Shown here piece after piece: positions 47,304 to 56,806 of a DNA stretch of 64,000 bases. The notes below the pieces were generated by a model that saw only the letters and a list, made by a program, of their open reading frames with translations, made no database searches and was not told the DNA's origin. The stretch is from Bdellovibrio bacteriovorus (GTDB lineage Bacteria; Bdellovibrionota; Bdellovibrionia; Bdellovibrionales; Bdellovibrionaceae). The stretch is taken from the NCBI RefSeq assembly GCF_025558485.1, contig NZ_CP102930.1, positions 1,116,001-1,180,000 on the forward strand. Reading direction: 5' to 3'. A program made the position numbers and the translations under genes. Positions within the stretch are counted from its first letter, which is position 1; each line of letters begins with the position of its first letter.

Positions 47304-49859
47304 CTAGTTTCGTGTCTCCAGGATGGGTTGATCGACCCCGATGATGGAACCGAGATTTCGGTAGTCAACCGGAGGGTCTGTATGCACAAAGATGTATCGG
47401 CCGTTGTTCACGCTGGGCTGTGATTCCGAAACGCCGCCGACATAATATCCGGCTTCACGGGATTTAAAGTTTGCAGGGATACATGCGCTTCCAGCGGGGA
47501 TATCCTGATAGTAGTATCCGGTATTCCATTGAAGATTCTTATGTTCCAGCGTAATAGGTGCGCCACCATTGCCGCGAGTGTCGGCAATAATGCGGGTCGG
47601 ATTGTTCAGGTTCTTCTTTCCGGCAGGAACAAAGGAATCGAAGTTGGTGTACATGCGAATGCCGGAATAAATCACATCAGATTCCTCGCGACCTCCCATG
47701 CCGGCAGAACGCTGTAAATCAAAGATGACCGGATAGTATCCTCTTGGCAGTTTGGAGGTGTTGCCATTGTAGTAGTTGGAACTCAACGGGGGAATCGGTG
47801 AGTTCGGTGCTGAGACATAAGGTGGCATTTGCGCCCCGGAAACAAGGTTGTAAGGATTTGCCGGGTCTGATGGATTCGGCACGGGTTGAAGCGTATGGCC
47901 CGCCATGCTGACCATGCACATATTTGATGGATACTGATCGGCTGTGGAGTCAGGCCCGCTCCATAGGCCGCGCAGAACAAAAGGTGTTGCCGTGTTTGTG
48001 TTGGCATTGGTGATCAAACTGACGCTGTCGATTTTGTAGGTGCGATAGCCATAGCGGAAGCCGTCGTTTTCCTGTCGGGCATAATCAGTGTAGTTATGCA
48101 AAACCGGCTGAATTTTTCCGCCCACCACGGGCCAGTAAGTGCTCATATAGGTGGGTGTCGCCGGTACATAGTGAGGGCTTAACAAATGCACGCGCTCTGG
48201 AGAGAGCATGACCATCGGAATGGGCTCGCGTCCGCTGCCGCTGGCATCACTGTTAAAGACAATTTCACGCAAACGTCCCGGGTCAGAACTTAAAGGTGAC
48301 GTGTTATCCTGTTGGTATCCGCGCAATGCCAGAGTGTCCTCGCTGATAATCCACAGGGAAAAATTCTTTCTGGCCGGGTTGTTTGGCAGAATCCCGGACA
48401 TCAAACCCTGCGGAGTATTCTGGCGAATTTCAGTCGGAACTTTTGTATAAACCACACGACGAAGCAGACGCTCTTTAAGGCTGGTGTTGGTTAACTGCGC
48501 CACATTGAAGTTGTTCAGGGTTAGCGTATTCAGATCAATGTTTGAAACTTGCTCGCAAGCGGTATTGCCACTGGCATATTTTTTTAGGTAATTAACATCC
48601 CAGATAGGGCAGTCCGTATAGGGATTCGTCGGGCTGTCGATCACGCGACCACACTGACGGGCGTCTTCTTCCAGGGCTTCCATGTTGTCCCAATTCAGCT
48701 TGGGTGAAGGGATTTCCTCTGCATCTGCTGTGAACAGAGTGCCTTCCAGTCCGGCGTCTTTTCTCCAGGCTTTAAATCCACGAGGGAAATGTTCTGAGTT
48801 CGAGCAGACTTTTTTCGTGGTGTCCGAATCGACCTTGGAAACACAGGTGGCATCCAGACGCACGCCGAAACCATTGGCGCCGCCCCAGCCATAATTGAAA
48901 ATAGAATAGCGATCGACATCATTAAAATAAGTGCCGTTATCGGAAGCCTCCCAGGATTTCAATGGGGGTGACCCGCCAAAAAGAGCGATAGGATAAACCT
49001 CACTGCGAATGGAAGCTTTTGTTAAAGGCCCAGCTGCGGTGTTGATGACCTGCTGTTTAAGTGTCATTGCCTTGTTGAAGTCCCGGGTGATGACAGCAGA
49101 GCCACCGCCAAACTGACTGCGGTGAGTGGCTGGCATATCCACGGCATTGTCGAAAGGCGCTAGCAGATTTTCAATATTGCTGGGGTGTGGATTTGGTTTG
49201 GGTATGACATACTGAATGTACTGCATACCCCCGCCAAACTGAATGCGATCCCCCTGAATGATCGTGCCATACTCGCCCGGCCAGATGCTGGGCGATCCGC
49301 CCCAGTTCATCATGCTGTTGGGGCGATTGATATTTCCACCCAGCTGAATCGGACCCTTGGTGTAAATCCGACGATCGCGCGCAATCAAAGCCGTAGGGAA
49401 GTCTGCATTGTACAGACGACGCAACGTCAATGGCGCATCTGAACCCGAGAACAAAAGGTAATCTGACACATCCAGAACTTTGATGCGTTTGATATAAACG
49501 GCCTTTAGATCGCGATAGTGTCCTTCAGAAATCAGCTCGTAGTTTTTTGTGGTGAAGTTGTACTTGGCCGTCACATTCCAGGTCATGCCGCCTTCCAGCG
49601 TGCCATCGACGCTGAAGGATTCTGATTTCAGACAGTTGTTGTCCGGAGGTGGTTCCCACAGACGGCGGGCCAGGGCAGATTCCATAACAGCAAAAGCCGA
49701 AGTGGTGACTTCGTTCAGAAGAACCTGATCATGATCCTTTGTCTTGTACTCGTAGTTTCTTTTCTGAATATCTGCGGAGTTCAATACAAAGATCACACCT
49801 ATGGCACATAAGACAGTGACGAACAGCAGAGTGCTCTGACCTTTATTGTGAAACCTCAT
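47304..49859 (-). CDS. Large pseudopilin-like (PilX/GspK-style) secreted protein
   Basis: The 851-residue protein starts MRFHNKGQSTLLFVTVLCAIG, a short basic leader then a hydrophobic segment like that of PilX/GspK-type minor pilins, which lack Glu5. The rest is rich in Asn, Ser, Tyr and Pro with scattered cysteines, and predicted as mostly beta. It holds no domain I can name. The prepilin-like gene follows directly on its stop codon, and a patatin gene follows that, so the three may work together at the cell surface. The upstream region (49860-50000) has no clear promoter. Confidence 0.7.
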   Translation of the reverse strand: MRFHNKGQSTLLFVTVLCAIGVIFVLNSADIQKRNYEYKTKDHDQVLLNEVTTSAFAVMESALARRLWEPPPDNNCLKSESFSVDGTLEGGMTWNVTAKYNFTTKNYELISEGHYRDLKAVYIKRIKVLDVSDYLLFSGSDAPLTLRRLYNADFPTALIARDRRIYTKGPIQLGGNINRPNSMMNWGGSPSIWPGEYGTIIQGDRIQFGGGMQYIQYVIPKPNPHPSNIENLLAPFDNAVDMPATHRSQFGGGSAVITRDFNKAMTLKQQVINTAAGPLTKASIRSEVYPIALFGGSPPLKSWEASDNGTYFNDVDRYSIFNYGWGGANGFGVRLDATCVSKVDSDTTKKVCSNSEHFPRGFKAWRKDAGLEGTLFTADAEEIPSPKLNWDNMEALEEDARQCGRVIDSPTNPYTDCPIWDVNYLKKYASGNTACEQVSNIDLNTLTLNNFNVAQLTNTSLKERLLRRVVYTKVPTEIRQNTPQGLMSGILPNNPARKNFSLWIISEDTLALRGYQQDNTSPLSSDPGRLREIVFNSDASGSGREPIPMVMLSPERVHLLSPHYVPATPTYMSTYWPVVGGKIQPVLHNYTDYARQENDGFRYGYRTYKIDSVSLITNANTNTATPFVLRGLWSGPDSTADQYPSNMCMVSMAGHTLQPVPNPSDPANPYNLVSGAQMPPYVSAPNSPIPPLSSNYYNGNTSKLPRGYYPVIFDLQRSAGMGGREESDVIYSGIRMYTNFDSFVPAGKKNLNNPTRIIADTRGNGGAPITLEHKNLQWNTGYYYQDIPAGSACIPANFKSREAGYYVGGVSESQPSVNNGRYIFVHTDPPVDYRNLGSIIGVDQPILETRN

Positions 49860-49955
49860 GGAACAATCTTAGAACGTTCCCCAGATACAAACAAGATAAC
49901 ACTGAGATACGGACCTTAGACGAAGGTGGGGGAGGGAGTTGTCTCGTATTGAAAC

Positions 49956-49988
49956 AAAAAAAGAAAGCCGGCATAAACCGGCTTTCTT
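49956..49988 (-). terminator. Rho-independent terminator after lon
   Basis: On the minus strand AAGAAAGCCGG (49978-49988), a six-base loop and CCGGCTTTCTT (49961-49971) form an 11-base-pair stem followed by Ts (49956-49962). It lies 43 bases downstream of the lon stop and separates lon from the pseudopilin gene. Confidence 0.9.
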
Positions 49989-50031
49989 ATGAAACGCATG
50001 ACTCTAGGGAGGGGCGATGCGTACTTGCGGT

Positions 50032-52443
50032 TTAGGCCGCAAGTGATTTGGATTTCTTAGGGTCTTTTTTCGCAGCAGTTTTCTTTTCTGTTGTCACTTT
50101 TGCATTCTTATCGAAGGCAACCGCGAACACTTCATCCAAGTTTTCTGCCAGAATAAAGTTGATCTTGTCTTTGAAGACCTTAGGGATGTCAGCAAGATCC
50201 TTTTGGCAAGCCATCGGGATGATGATGTTTGTAATACCCAGGTTCAAAGCGGCAAGACATTTCTCACGGATACCACCGACAGGCAGTACACGTCCTTGCA
50301 AGGTCACTTCACCAGTCATCGCGATATCGTGACGAACCGGAGTGCCTGTCATCAAGCTGACAAGCGCTGTTGTCAGAGTGATACCTGCAGAAGGACCGTC
50401 TTTCGGGATCGCACCTGCTGGCAAGTGGATGTGAATGTCGTACTTGTCAAAGAAGTCCTCTGGAATACCCAGTTCTTCCTGATGAGCGCGAGCATAAGAC
50501 ATCGCTGCGTGAGCGGACTCTTTCATGACATCGCCAAGTTGACCTGTCAGGGAAAGGTGTCCTTTACCTTTCATTTTCAAAGCTTCCACGGTCAGAACTT
50601 CACCACCGGCTTGAGTCCAGGCTAGACCTTGAACCACGCCGATCTGAGAGTCTGCGATCTTATCATCGCGCTGGAATCTTGGCGGGCCCAGAAGCTCTGG
50701 AACGGTTGTGGCATTGACCTCCACAAAGTTCGCTTCACCCATCACAACCATCTTGGCCACTTTACGGCAGACGGAACCCACTTCGCGCTCCAGGTTACGA
50801 AGACCTGCTTCACGAGTGTAACCAGCGATCAGATACTTGATGCCTTCGTCGGTAAACTGGATGTTTTCCTCAGTGATACCGTTGGCTTCAATTTGTCTTT
50901 TGATCAAATGTTTTTTCGTGATCAAAAGCTTGTCATTCTCTGTGTATCCCGGGATGTTCAGGATTTCCATACGGTCGCGCAATGCTGGTGGAATATTTTC
51001 CAACACGTTGGCCGTTGCGATGAACAACACATTTGAAAGATCGAAATCCACGTTCAAGTAGTTGTCACGGAAAGTGGCGTTTTGTTCCGGGTCCAGGACC
51101 TCTAGCATTGCTGCTGAAGGGTCACCACGGAAGTCAGATCCCAGTTTGTCAATTTCATCCAGCACGATCACTGGATTGTTTGTTTTCGCCTGACGTAAAG
51201 CCTGGATGATTTTACCCGGCATTGCACCCACATAAGTGCGACGGTGACCGCGGATTTCCGCTTCATCTTTCACACCACCCAGGGCGATACGGAAGTATTC
51301 ACGGCCCATCGCACGAGCGATGGATTTACCCAGGGATGTTTTGCCCACGCCCGGAGGACCACCAAAGCAAAGGATTGGACCTTTAAGGTTTGGTTTCAGC
51401 TTGCGAACCGCCAGGAATTCCATAACGCGGTCTTTGGCTTTTTCCAGTTCATAGTGATCTTCATCCAGAATTTCTTTGGAACGTTTAAGATCAATATGGT
51501 CTTCGGATTTTTTGCTCCAAGGAAGATCCGCCATCCAGTCAAGGTAGGTGCGAACCATTGTGGCTTCGGAAGCATCCGGATGCATACGCTCCAGACGACC
51601 CAGTTGTTTCAATGCTTCCGCCTCTACAGTTGCAGGCATTCCGGCATTGATCAGCTTTTCGCGCAATTCGTCCATTTCCTCGGATTTGGAGTCGCCTTCG
51701 CCCAGCTCATTCTTTATAGCTTTCATCTGCTCGCGCAGGAAGTATTCACGCTGAGACTTGGACATGTCGTCCTTGGCATTGCCAGTGCGGTTCTTCTGCT
51801 GAGTCTGCATCACTTCAAGTTCTGCAGCCAGAATTTCATTTACCAATTTAAGTCTTTCAGTGGCATCAGAAGTTTCCAGAACCTTCTGTGCATCCTGAAC
51901 TTTCACACCCAGATTGGAAGCGATCAAATCTGCAATGCGACCTGGATCAGAAACATCATCCAGCACCAACAGGATGTCCGGGGAAAGAGGGCGACCCAAC
52001 GCGATGATGCGCTCGATGTGCTCTTTGGCTGTTCTGATCAAAGCTTCGTTTTCCACCACTGTCTTTTGAACAGGAGTTTCCTCGATCTTTTCAACCGCCA
52101 CTTCAAAGGAAGGGGCTGTCTTTGTGAAGTTTTTCACGCGGCCTTTAGCCACACCCTGAATCAGGATTTTTACGCGACCATCAGAAAGTTTTCTCATTCT
52201 CATGATCATCGCCACTGTACCAACAGTGTAGATGTTATCCGGAGAAGGATTTTCTTCTGTAATATCTTTTTGTGATGCCAGGAAGATCAGGCGGTTTTTC
52301 GCCAAGGCTTCTTCGACTGAGCGGATGGAGGCGTCACGGCCTACATACAATGGAATGATCATGTAGGGGAATACTACGATGTCTCTCACAGGTAGCATGG
52401 GAAGGGTCTGTGGGATTTCTAGGACTTTATCGTCAAAACTCAT
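50032..52443 (-). CDS. lon: ATP-dependent protease Lon
   Basis: Lon is a cytoplasmic AAA+ serine protease that degrades damaged and regulatory proteins. The 803-residue protein has the N-terminal substrate-binding domain, Walker A GGPPGVGKTSLGKS, and the proteolytic domain with KDGPSAGITL (catalytic Ser) and the partner Lys in GIREKCLAA. Its C-terminus is unusually basic (KVTTEKKTAAKKDPKKSKSLAA). The start has GGAGGAG upstream. It ends in a strong terminator and follows two DksA-like genes on the same strand. Confidence 0.98.
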   Translation of the reverse strand: MSFDDKVLEIPQTLPMLPVRDIVVFPYMIIPLYVGRDASIRSVEEALAKNRLIFLASQKDITEENPSPDNIYTVGTVAMIMRMRKLSDGRVKILIQGVAKGRVKNFTKTAPSFEVAVEKIEETPVQKTVVENEALIRTAKEHIERIIALGRPLSPDILLVLDDVSDPGRIADLIASNLGVKVQDAQKVLETSDATERLKLVNEILAAELEVMQTQQKNRTGNAKDDMSKSQREYFLREQMKAIKNELGEGDSKSEEMDELREKLINAGMPATVEAEALKQLGRLERMHPDASEATMVRTYLDWMADLPWSKKSEDHIDLKRSKEILDEDHYELEKAKDRVMEFLAVRKLKPNLKGPILCFGGPPGVGKTSLGKSIARAMGREYFRIALGGVKDEAEIRGHRRTYVGAMPGKIIQALRQAKTNNPVIVLDEIDKLGSDFRGDPSAAMLEVLDPEQNATFRDNYLNVDFDLSNVLFIATANVLENIPPALRDRMEILNIPGYTENDKLLITKKHLIKRQIEANGITEENIQFTDEGIKYLIAGYTREAGLRNLEREVGSVCRKVAKMVVMGEANFVEVNATTVPELLGPPRFQRDDKIADSQIGVVQGLAWTQAGGEVLTVEALKMKGKGHLSLTGQLGDVMKESAHAAMSYARAHQEELGIPEDFFDKYDIHIHLPAGAIPKDGPSAGITLTTALVSLMTGTPVRHDIAMTGEVTLQGRVLPVGGIREKCLAALNLGITNIIIPMACQKDLADIPKVFKDKINFILAENLDEVFAVAFDKNAKVTTEKKTAAKKDPKKSKSLAA

Positions 52444-52537
52444 ACCGCTCCTCCGCGTAATGCGGGAATTTATGTTTCTGGTATGAGTCTTCTCGGTGTG
52501 AGACGTTTTTTTCTAAACTGCAATTCAGGAGAAATTT

Positions 52538-52565
52538 AAAAAATTGGACTGACATCCATGTCAGT
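52538..52565 (-). terminator. Probable terminator of the first DksA-like gene
   Basis: ACTGACAT-CC-ATGTCAGT (52548-52565) is a perfect palindrome; in the minus-strand sense it is followed by CCAATTTTTT. It could end the DksA-like gene (stop at 52595), although the tight loop means only the outer six pairs form. It lies about 95 bases upstream of the lon start and could instead be an operator. Confidence 0.5.
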
Positions 52566-52594
52566 GGACCTCATCCAATGAGATAAATTCGTGC

Positions 52595-52966
52595 TTATTG
52601 GAAAATACTAGAATGGCTCTCTTGTTCTTCCATGCAATCAATACAAAGGGCTGTGAATGGTCTTGCTTGCAGACGGCGCGCACTGATCAATTCAGAGCAG
52701 GCTTCGCACTGGCCATACGTCCCGTCGGCAATTTTGCCAAGCGCCCGTTCAATCGCATACAAAGCCGTGCGATCACGTTCATGCAGGTGAATGGAGATAT
52801 TGTTGGAGATATCCTGAGAAGCGGCTTCCGCTTCATCTGCAACCGCAGCCATGCTGGATTGCTCCTCTTTAAACTCATGTGTTTTATTGAGGATCGTGCC
52901 CTTTTGGAAGAGCAAGGATTCTTTCAAATTTTGTAGTTCGACTTCCGTCAGTTCGGTTGCGTTCAT
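52595..52966 (-). CDS. DksA/TraR-family zinc-finger protein
   Basis: DksA proteins bind the secondary channel of RNA polymerase and act with ppGpp. The 123-residue protein has a long helical hairpin (about residues 8-85) and a C4 zinc finger, YGQCEACSELI...LCIDCMEE, with the four cysteines intact. A GGGGGG segment is in front of the ATG. It is close in length and layout to the next gene upstream, 53059-53430, which has lost three of these cysteines. The role is inferred from the family. Confidence 0.9.
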   Translation of the reverse strand: MNATELTEVELQNLKESLLFQKGTILNKTHEFKEEQSSMAAVADEAEAASQDISNNISIHLHERDRTALYAIERALGKIADGTYGQCEACSELISARRLQARPFTALCIDCMEEQESHSSIFQ

Positions 52967-53058
52967 CTCACCCCCCGATATGATGATCCTTGGCCGAAAA
53001 TTGATCGCATATTACGGGGGAAAGATTCTCTGTCACTAAAAAAGCACTGCGTGATTAT

Positions 53059-53430
53059 TTAACGCGCAAACTTACGACTTACCGCTTCTCGCATCTCTGC
53101 TCCTTCGATGCTTAGGCGAGTCCAAGGAATTGCCAGCAACCTTTCAGTTTCGATAAGTTCCTCTGTTTCTTCACAAATGCCGAATGTGCCTTGTTCGATG
53201 CGCGCCAGGGCCATTTCGATCTCGACAAGTTGTTCTCTCATGCGGGCTTGGGATACTAAAAAAGAATGTTCTTCGATATGGGCTACAGACTGATCGCCTT
53301 CGTCGCCACCTTTTTCAAAGTGCACCAACTCCCGTTGGGCTGTTCTAAAGCGATTCAAAACATCTTGTTTTGTGGTCAGGAGTTTTCTTCTGCACTCCAT
53401 CATTACGTTTTCAGATATACGACTTGTCAT
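53059..53430 (-). CDS. DksA-like protein lacking the zinc-finger cysteines
   Basis: I chose the ATG at 53430, which has GAAGGGGG in front; the earlier in-frame ATG at 53463 lacks one. This gives 123 residues, the same length as the intact DksA-like paralogue. The coiled-coil region and the following segment align, but CEAC is CEET and CIDC is SIEG, so only one of four cysteines remains. Zinc-free DksA-like proteins are known in other bacteria and can still act on RNA polymerase. It is either a functional zinc-free form or a diverging duplicate. Confidence 0.85.
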   Translation of the reverse strand: MTSRISENVMMECRRKLLTTKQDVLNRFRTAQRELVHFEKGGDEGDQSVAHIEEHSFLVSQARMREQLVEIEMALARIEQGTFGICEETEELIETERLLAIPWTRLSIEGAEMREAVSRKFAR

Positions 53431-53537
53431 AACGCCCCCTTCTTTAGATTTTGCGACACTCATTGTCGCTGGTGTTCCTAAGACAGAACACCCACCGAAG
53501 GGGGTTAAAAAATCGTCATTAAATAAAATTATGGATC

Positions 53538-55205
53538 TTATTTACGAATTCTAAGGGGAATAACTTCGCCTTTTTCGATAGTTAGCGCCGTCACCGGGCG
53601 CTCGATCTCTCTTTCCGCGTTAATACTGAGGCTTCCTAGGCTTCCAGGGAAGCGGTTTAGCTCAGACATCTTCTTTACCAGTTCCTCACGGGAGCTGGCG
53701 CCTGCGGCGATCAGCTGACGCAGGATTAAGCCCGCATCATAAGCCTGCACTTCGATCAAGGAAGGCTCTTCATTATAAAGAGAGCGGTATTCACCCATAA
53801 AGCGGGAACGATCATGAGAAGCCGGTGTCATACTATCGACAAAAACCAGATTCTGCGCAAAGTTACCGGCGCGTTTGGCAATGTCCTTGGTGTTCCAAAG
53901 ATTGGTTCCCAAAAGTTTCACACCACGCACGTCATTATAGGAAAGCATTGCAGAGATCTGACCCATCGCGCGAGCGCTGTCGGGGATAAAGATGCCGTCG
54001 AAGTCCACAATCGGTGGCAATACGTTTTCCAGATTGGACTGACGCACGGAATGTTTCTTTCCGGACTGTTGCAGTTCTTTAAGACGCAGATTGAATTCGT
54101 CCTGACGGGCCTCGCCGAAGTAAGTGCCCACCAGACGCTGAATCACCAGACGGAAGTCGGTTTCTTTCACTGAATAAGTTTGCACAGCAGTGATTTCACC
54201 ACCACGAGCCAGCACTTCATCCCAGAAAATATTTGTGAACTCGATACCGTATGGATCGTTCGGGTAAAGAATGGCAAACTTTTTCATGCCCAGATCTTCC
54301 ATCGCCGTGCGCACCAGAGCGCGCACCTGCATGCCTCCGGTCAGGGAATTTCTGAACACCGTGGGACCAATCTCAGTCAAACCGGAACGCTGGGACAGCG
54401 CAATTGTGGGCACACCCAGCTCATCTGATTTTGCCGCCACTGCCGGAGCTGTTTTGGAAAGCAGACTTCCCACGATGGCGATAACGTTATCCTCTTTCAC
54501 CAAACGCTCAACCCCGCGACGGGCGGAGTCCGGGTTTCCTTCACTGTCCATCACGGCCAGCTTGAAGCCAGAGCCCGGAATGTGCAGCCCCAGGCCCATT
54601 TCCAGTCCGCGCAAAGCACGCTGACCAACCGGAGCGTTGCGACCGCTTAATGGCAGCACTACACCGACGGTCTGGGATTGAACGTTCTTGGCTGAATCCA
54701 GCTGATGAATAATTTCCTGAGCACGCAAAGCCAGATCACCACCCGGCACGAACTCCGTCACAGAGTTAAAGTATTTACGCGCGTCAGATGTGTCCTTGCG
54801 ATCCAAAGACATTTCCCCCAGACGGAACATGGCGTGCGCGCGCAGGAACCCAAAATCGGAATCATCGGCGACGTCTTCCAACTGGTCTTCATTCAATTTA
54901 TTTTCCACCGCATCAATAGCACGCAAGCGGAAGGATTCCTGATCCTGTTTGTTCGGAGCCTGGACCGTCTGATTAACCAGGGTTTTTAGCTGGCTGAGGA
55001 TATCACCAGAGGAAGCCGGAACAGACAGGTCTTCAGATTCGATTTGTTCCGGAGGCTTTCCCGAGGTCAGACCACCGATGGCTTTGGGCTTCTTGGCGGA
55101 GGGAGCTGTGGTGGCGGCTGGTTTTAAAGGGCCGCGTTTTGTTGCAACCGTTGTACAAGAAGCCAAAAGACCGGCAGTAAGAAGCAGGGGGAAAGCGGAT
55201 TTCAT
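53538..55205 (-). CDS. LpoA-like lipoprotein (penicillin-binding protein activator / type I periplasmic binding fold)
   Basis: The 555-residue protein has a signal peptide ending in LASC (Cys16), an Ala/Thr/Pro-rich linker, a helical TPR-like part (about 70-170) and then a type I periplasmic binding protein fold that starts with [27 protein letters not shown] and includes [22 protein letters not shown]. This is the architecture of LpoA, the outer-membrane activator of PBP1a in E. coli. A specific target is not shown. Its ATG overlaps the dnaJ stop (ATGA), so it is expressed with grpE-dnaJ. Confidence 0.8.
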   Translation of the reverse strand: MKSAFPLLLTAGLLASCTTVATKRGPLKPAATTAPSAKKPKAIGGLTSGKPPEQIESEDLSVPASSGDILSQLKTLVNQTVQAPNKQDQESFRLRAIDAVENKLNEDQLEDVADDSDFGFLRAHAMFRLGEMSLDRKDTSDARKYFNSVTEFVPGGDLALRAQEIIHQLDSAKNVQSQTVGVVLPLSGRNAPVGQRALRGLEMGLGLHIPGSGFKLAVMDSEGNPDSARRGVERLVKEDNVIAIVGSLLSKTAPAVAAKSDELGVPTIALSQRSGLTEIGPTVFRNSLTGGMQVRALVRTAMEDLGMKKFAILYPNDPYGIEFTNIFWDEVLARGGEITAVQTYSVKETDFRLVIQRLVGTYFGEARQDEFNLRLKELQQSGKKHSVRQSNLENVLPPIVDFDGIFIPDSARAMGQISAMLSYNDVRGVKLLGTNLWNTKDIAKRAGNFAQNLVFVDSMTPASHDRSRFMGEYRSLYNEEPSLIEVQAYDAGLILRQLIAAGASSREELVKKMSELNRFPGSLGSLSINAEREIERPVTALTIEKGEVIPLRIRK

Positions 55206-56191
55206 TTTCTATTCCTCATAAGTTGGGACACTTTGTCCTGAAAGGCTTTAACCAGCGGGCTGGATTCGCCGCTTTTTGCCAGTTCTTCCATCAGTTCTTT
55301 TTGTCTGCTGGAAAGGGAGCTCGGAGTATCAACCAGAATACGCACCAGCATGTCGCCGGAACCAAAGCCACCCAGTTTCGGGAAGCCTTTACCCTTGAGA
55401 CGGAACGTCTGGCCGGAGTGAGTGCCCGGTGGAATGCGGATCATCGCTTTTCCGGTCAAAGTGGGAACTTCAATGTTGGTGCCCAGAATGGCATCTGTAT
55501 AAATAATCGGAAGATCCAGAGTGACATCATTTTCACTGCGTTTGAAAAGCGGGTGTTCCTGAATGTTGATAATCACATACAGATCACCGGCGTTAGCCCC
55601 TGCGGTTGCGTCACCTTCACCGGCAAGCTTCAGGCGCTGGCCTTCTTTCACGCCGGCGGGGACGTTCACGGACAACTTGGCAGGTTCTTCACGACCGCCA
55701 CGCTGGCGCATAAAGCTGATCACTTTTTCGCAGCCCAGGGCGGATTCTTCAAAAGAAATATTCAAAGTATAGCGCAGGTCCGTGCCCTTGCTGGGCCGAC
55801 GTGGACGTGCGCCGGGACCACGCGCTGATCCGAAAATATCACCAAAGACATCGCCGAAAATATCCTGAAACGGGTCGCCCCCCTGAGAGGAAGATCCCGC
55901 CCCACCGAAACCGCCAAAGCCGCCAGCCCCCCCGAAGGGACCACCAGCTCCGCCGCCACCGAAGCCCTGGGCACCGGCATGGCCGAACTGGTCATACATT
56001 TCACGTTTCTTGGTATCACTAAGGACCTCGTAGGCCTCAGTGATTTCTTTGAACTTTTCTTCGGCCTTTTTGTCCCCCGGATTTTTGTCCGGATGATACT
56101 GCATCGCCAGCTTGCGATAAGATTTTTTAATCTCTTCCGCAGTGGCTGACCTGGAAACATTCAAAATGGAGTAAAAGTCTTTCTTAGACAA
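55202..56191 (-). CDS. DnaJ-like co-chaperone without zinc-finger domain
   Basis: The 329-residue protein has a J domain with the HPD motif in QYHPDKNPG, a long Gly/Phe-rich region (about 75-120) and two C-terminal beta domains, as in CbpA-type (class B) Hsp40s. The four CxxCxGxG repeats of true DnaJ are missing. It begins 12 bases after grpE and is followed by the LpoA-like lipoprotein with an ATGA overlap. dnaK is not nearby, so its gene must lie elsewhere. It stimulates the ATPase of DnaK by family. Confidence 0.92.
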   Translation of the reverse strand: MSKKDFYSILNVSRSATAEEIKKSYRKLAMQYHPDKNPGDKKAEEKFKEITEAYEVLSDTKKREMYDQFGHAGAQGFGGGGAGGPFGGAGGFGGFGGAGSSSQGGDPFQDIFGDVFGDIFGSARGPGARPRRPSKGTDLRYTLNISFEESALGCEKVISFMRQRGGREEPAKLSVNVPAGVKEGQRLKLAGEGDATAGANAGDLYVIINIQEHPLFKRSENDVTLDLPIIYTDAILGTNIEVPTLTGKAMIRIPPGTHSGQTFRLKGKGFPKLGGFGSGDMLVRILVDTPSSLSSRQKELMEELAKSGESSPLVKAFQDKVSQLMRNRK

Positions 56192-56202
56192 TCAACACTC
56201 TC

Positions 56203-56721
56203 TTACTCTGGCTTCTTCGCAACAACGACTTGGCCAGGTCTGATCACTTTGTCATGGAGTTTGTAAGGTTTTTTAAATACACGCACCACATGGCCCGGAG
56301 GCATCTGGTCGGTGACTTCAGCACTCAAAGCCTCGTGAACAGCCGGATCGAATGGCGCACCATGCGCCGGAACTTCTGTCACGTTGTGACGTTGCAAAAG
56401 ACTGCGTAATTCCTGCGCGGTCATATCCACACCCTGTTTAAAGGTGGCGAAATTTTCGGCTGTAACATTGATGTTCAAAGCACGTTCAAAATTATCCACG
56501 ACCTCCAGCAGGTCGCGAACCAGACGCTCACCACCGTATTTCGTCATTTCAGAGCGTTCTTTGATCGCATTGCGTTTGTAGTTTTCAAACTCGGCACGCA
56601 GATAAAGGAAGTCGTTTTTGAACTTTTCAGCCTGTTCTTGAAGCTTTTGAATCTCAGAAGCACTGTCGGCATTTTCTGAAGGAGGAATATTCGGATTTTG
56701 AGAGCTATTTTCTTCTGACAT
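56203..56721 (-). CDS. grpE: Nucleotide exchange factor GrpE
   Basis: GrpE releases ADP from DnaK. The 172-residue protein from the ATG at 56721 has a polar N-terminus, a long helix (EIQKLQEQAEKFKNDFLYLRAEFENYKRNAIKE) and the beta domain with HGAPFDPAVHEALSAE and GHVVRVFKKPYKLHDKVIRPGQVVVAK, which is diagnostic. The open frame extends 17 codons upstream without a ribosome site; AAAGGA lies in front of the chosen ATG. dnaJ follows 12 bases later. Confidence 0.95.
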   Translation of the reverse strand: MSEENSSQNPNIPPSENADSASEIQKLQEQAEKFKNDFLYLRAEFENYKRNAIKERSEMTKYGGERLVRDLLEVVDNFERALNINVTAENFATFKQGVDMTAQELRSLLQRHNVTEVPAHGAPFDPAVHEALSAEVTDQMPPGHVVRVFKKPYKLHDKVIRPGQVVVAKKPE

Positions 56722-56806
56722 GAGACGTCCTTTCGCAATACTTAAGATTGTGTATTCACGAGATATTGTCAATGTCAGGAGGCCCCGGGAAAAACTCCTA
56801 GTCCTC

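Noticed and set aside
53471..53492. Inverted repeat GGTGTTC/GAACACC upstream of the second DksA-like gene
   Set aside because: No T-run on either strand and the loop is long; it is not a terminator, and as an operator it is too weak to call.
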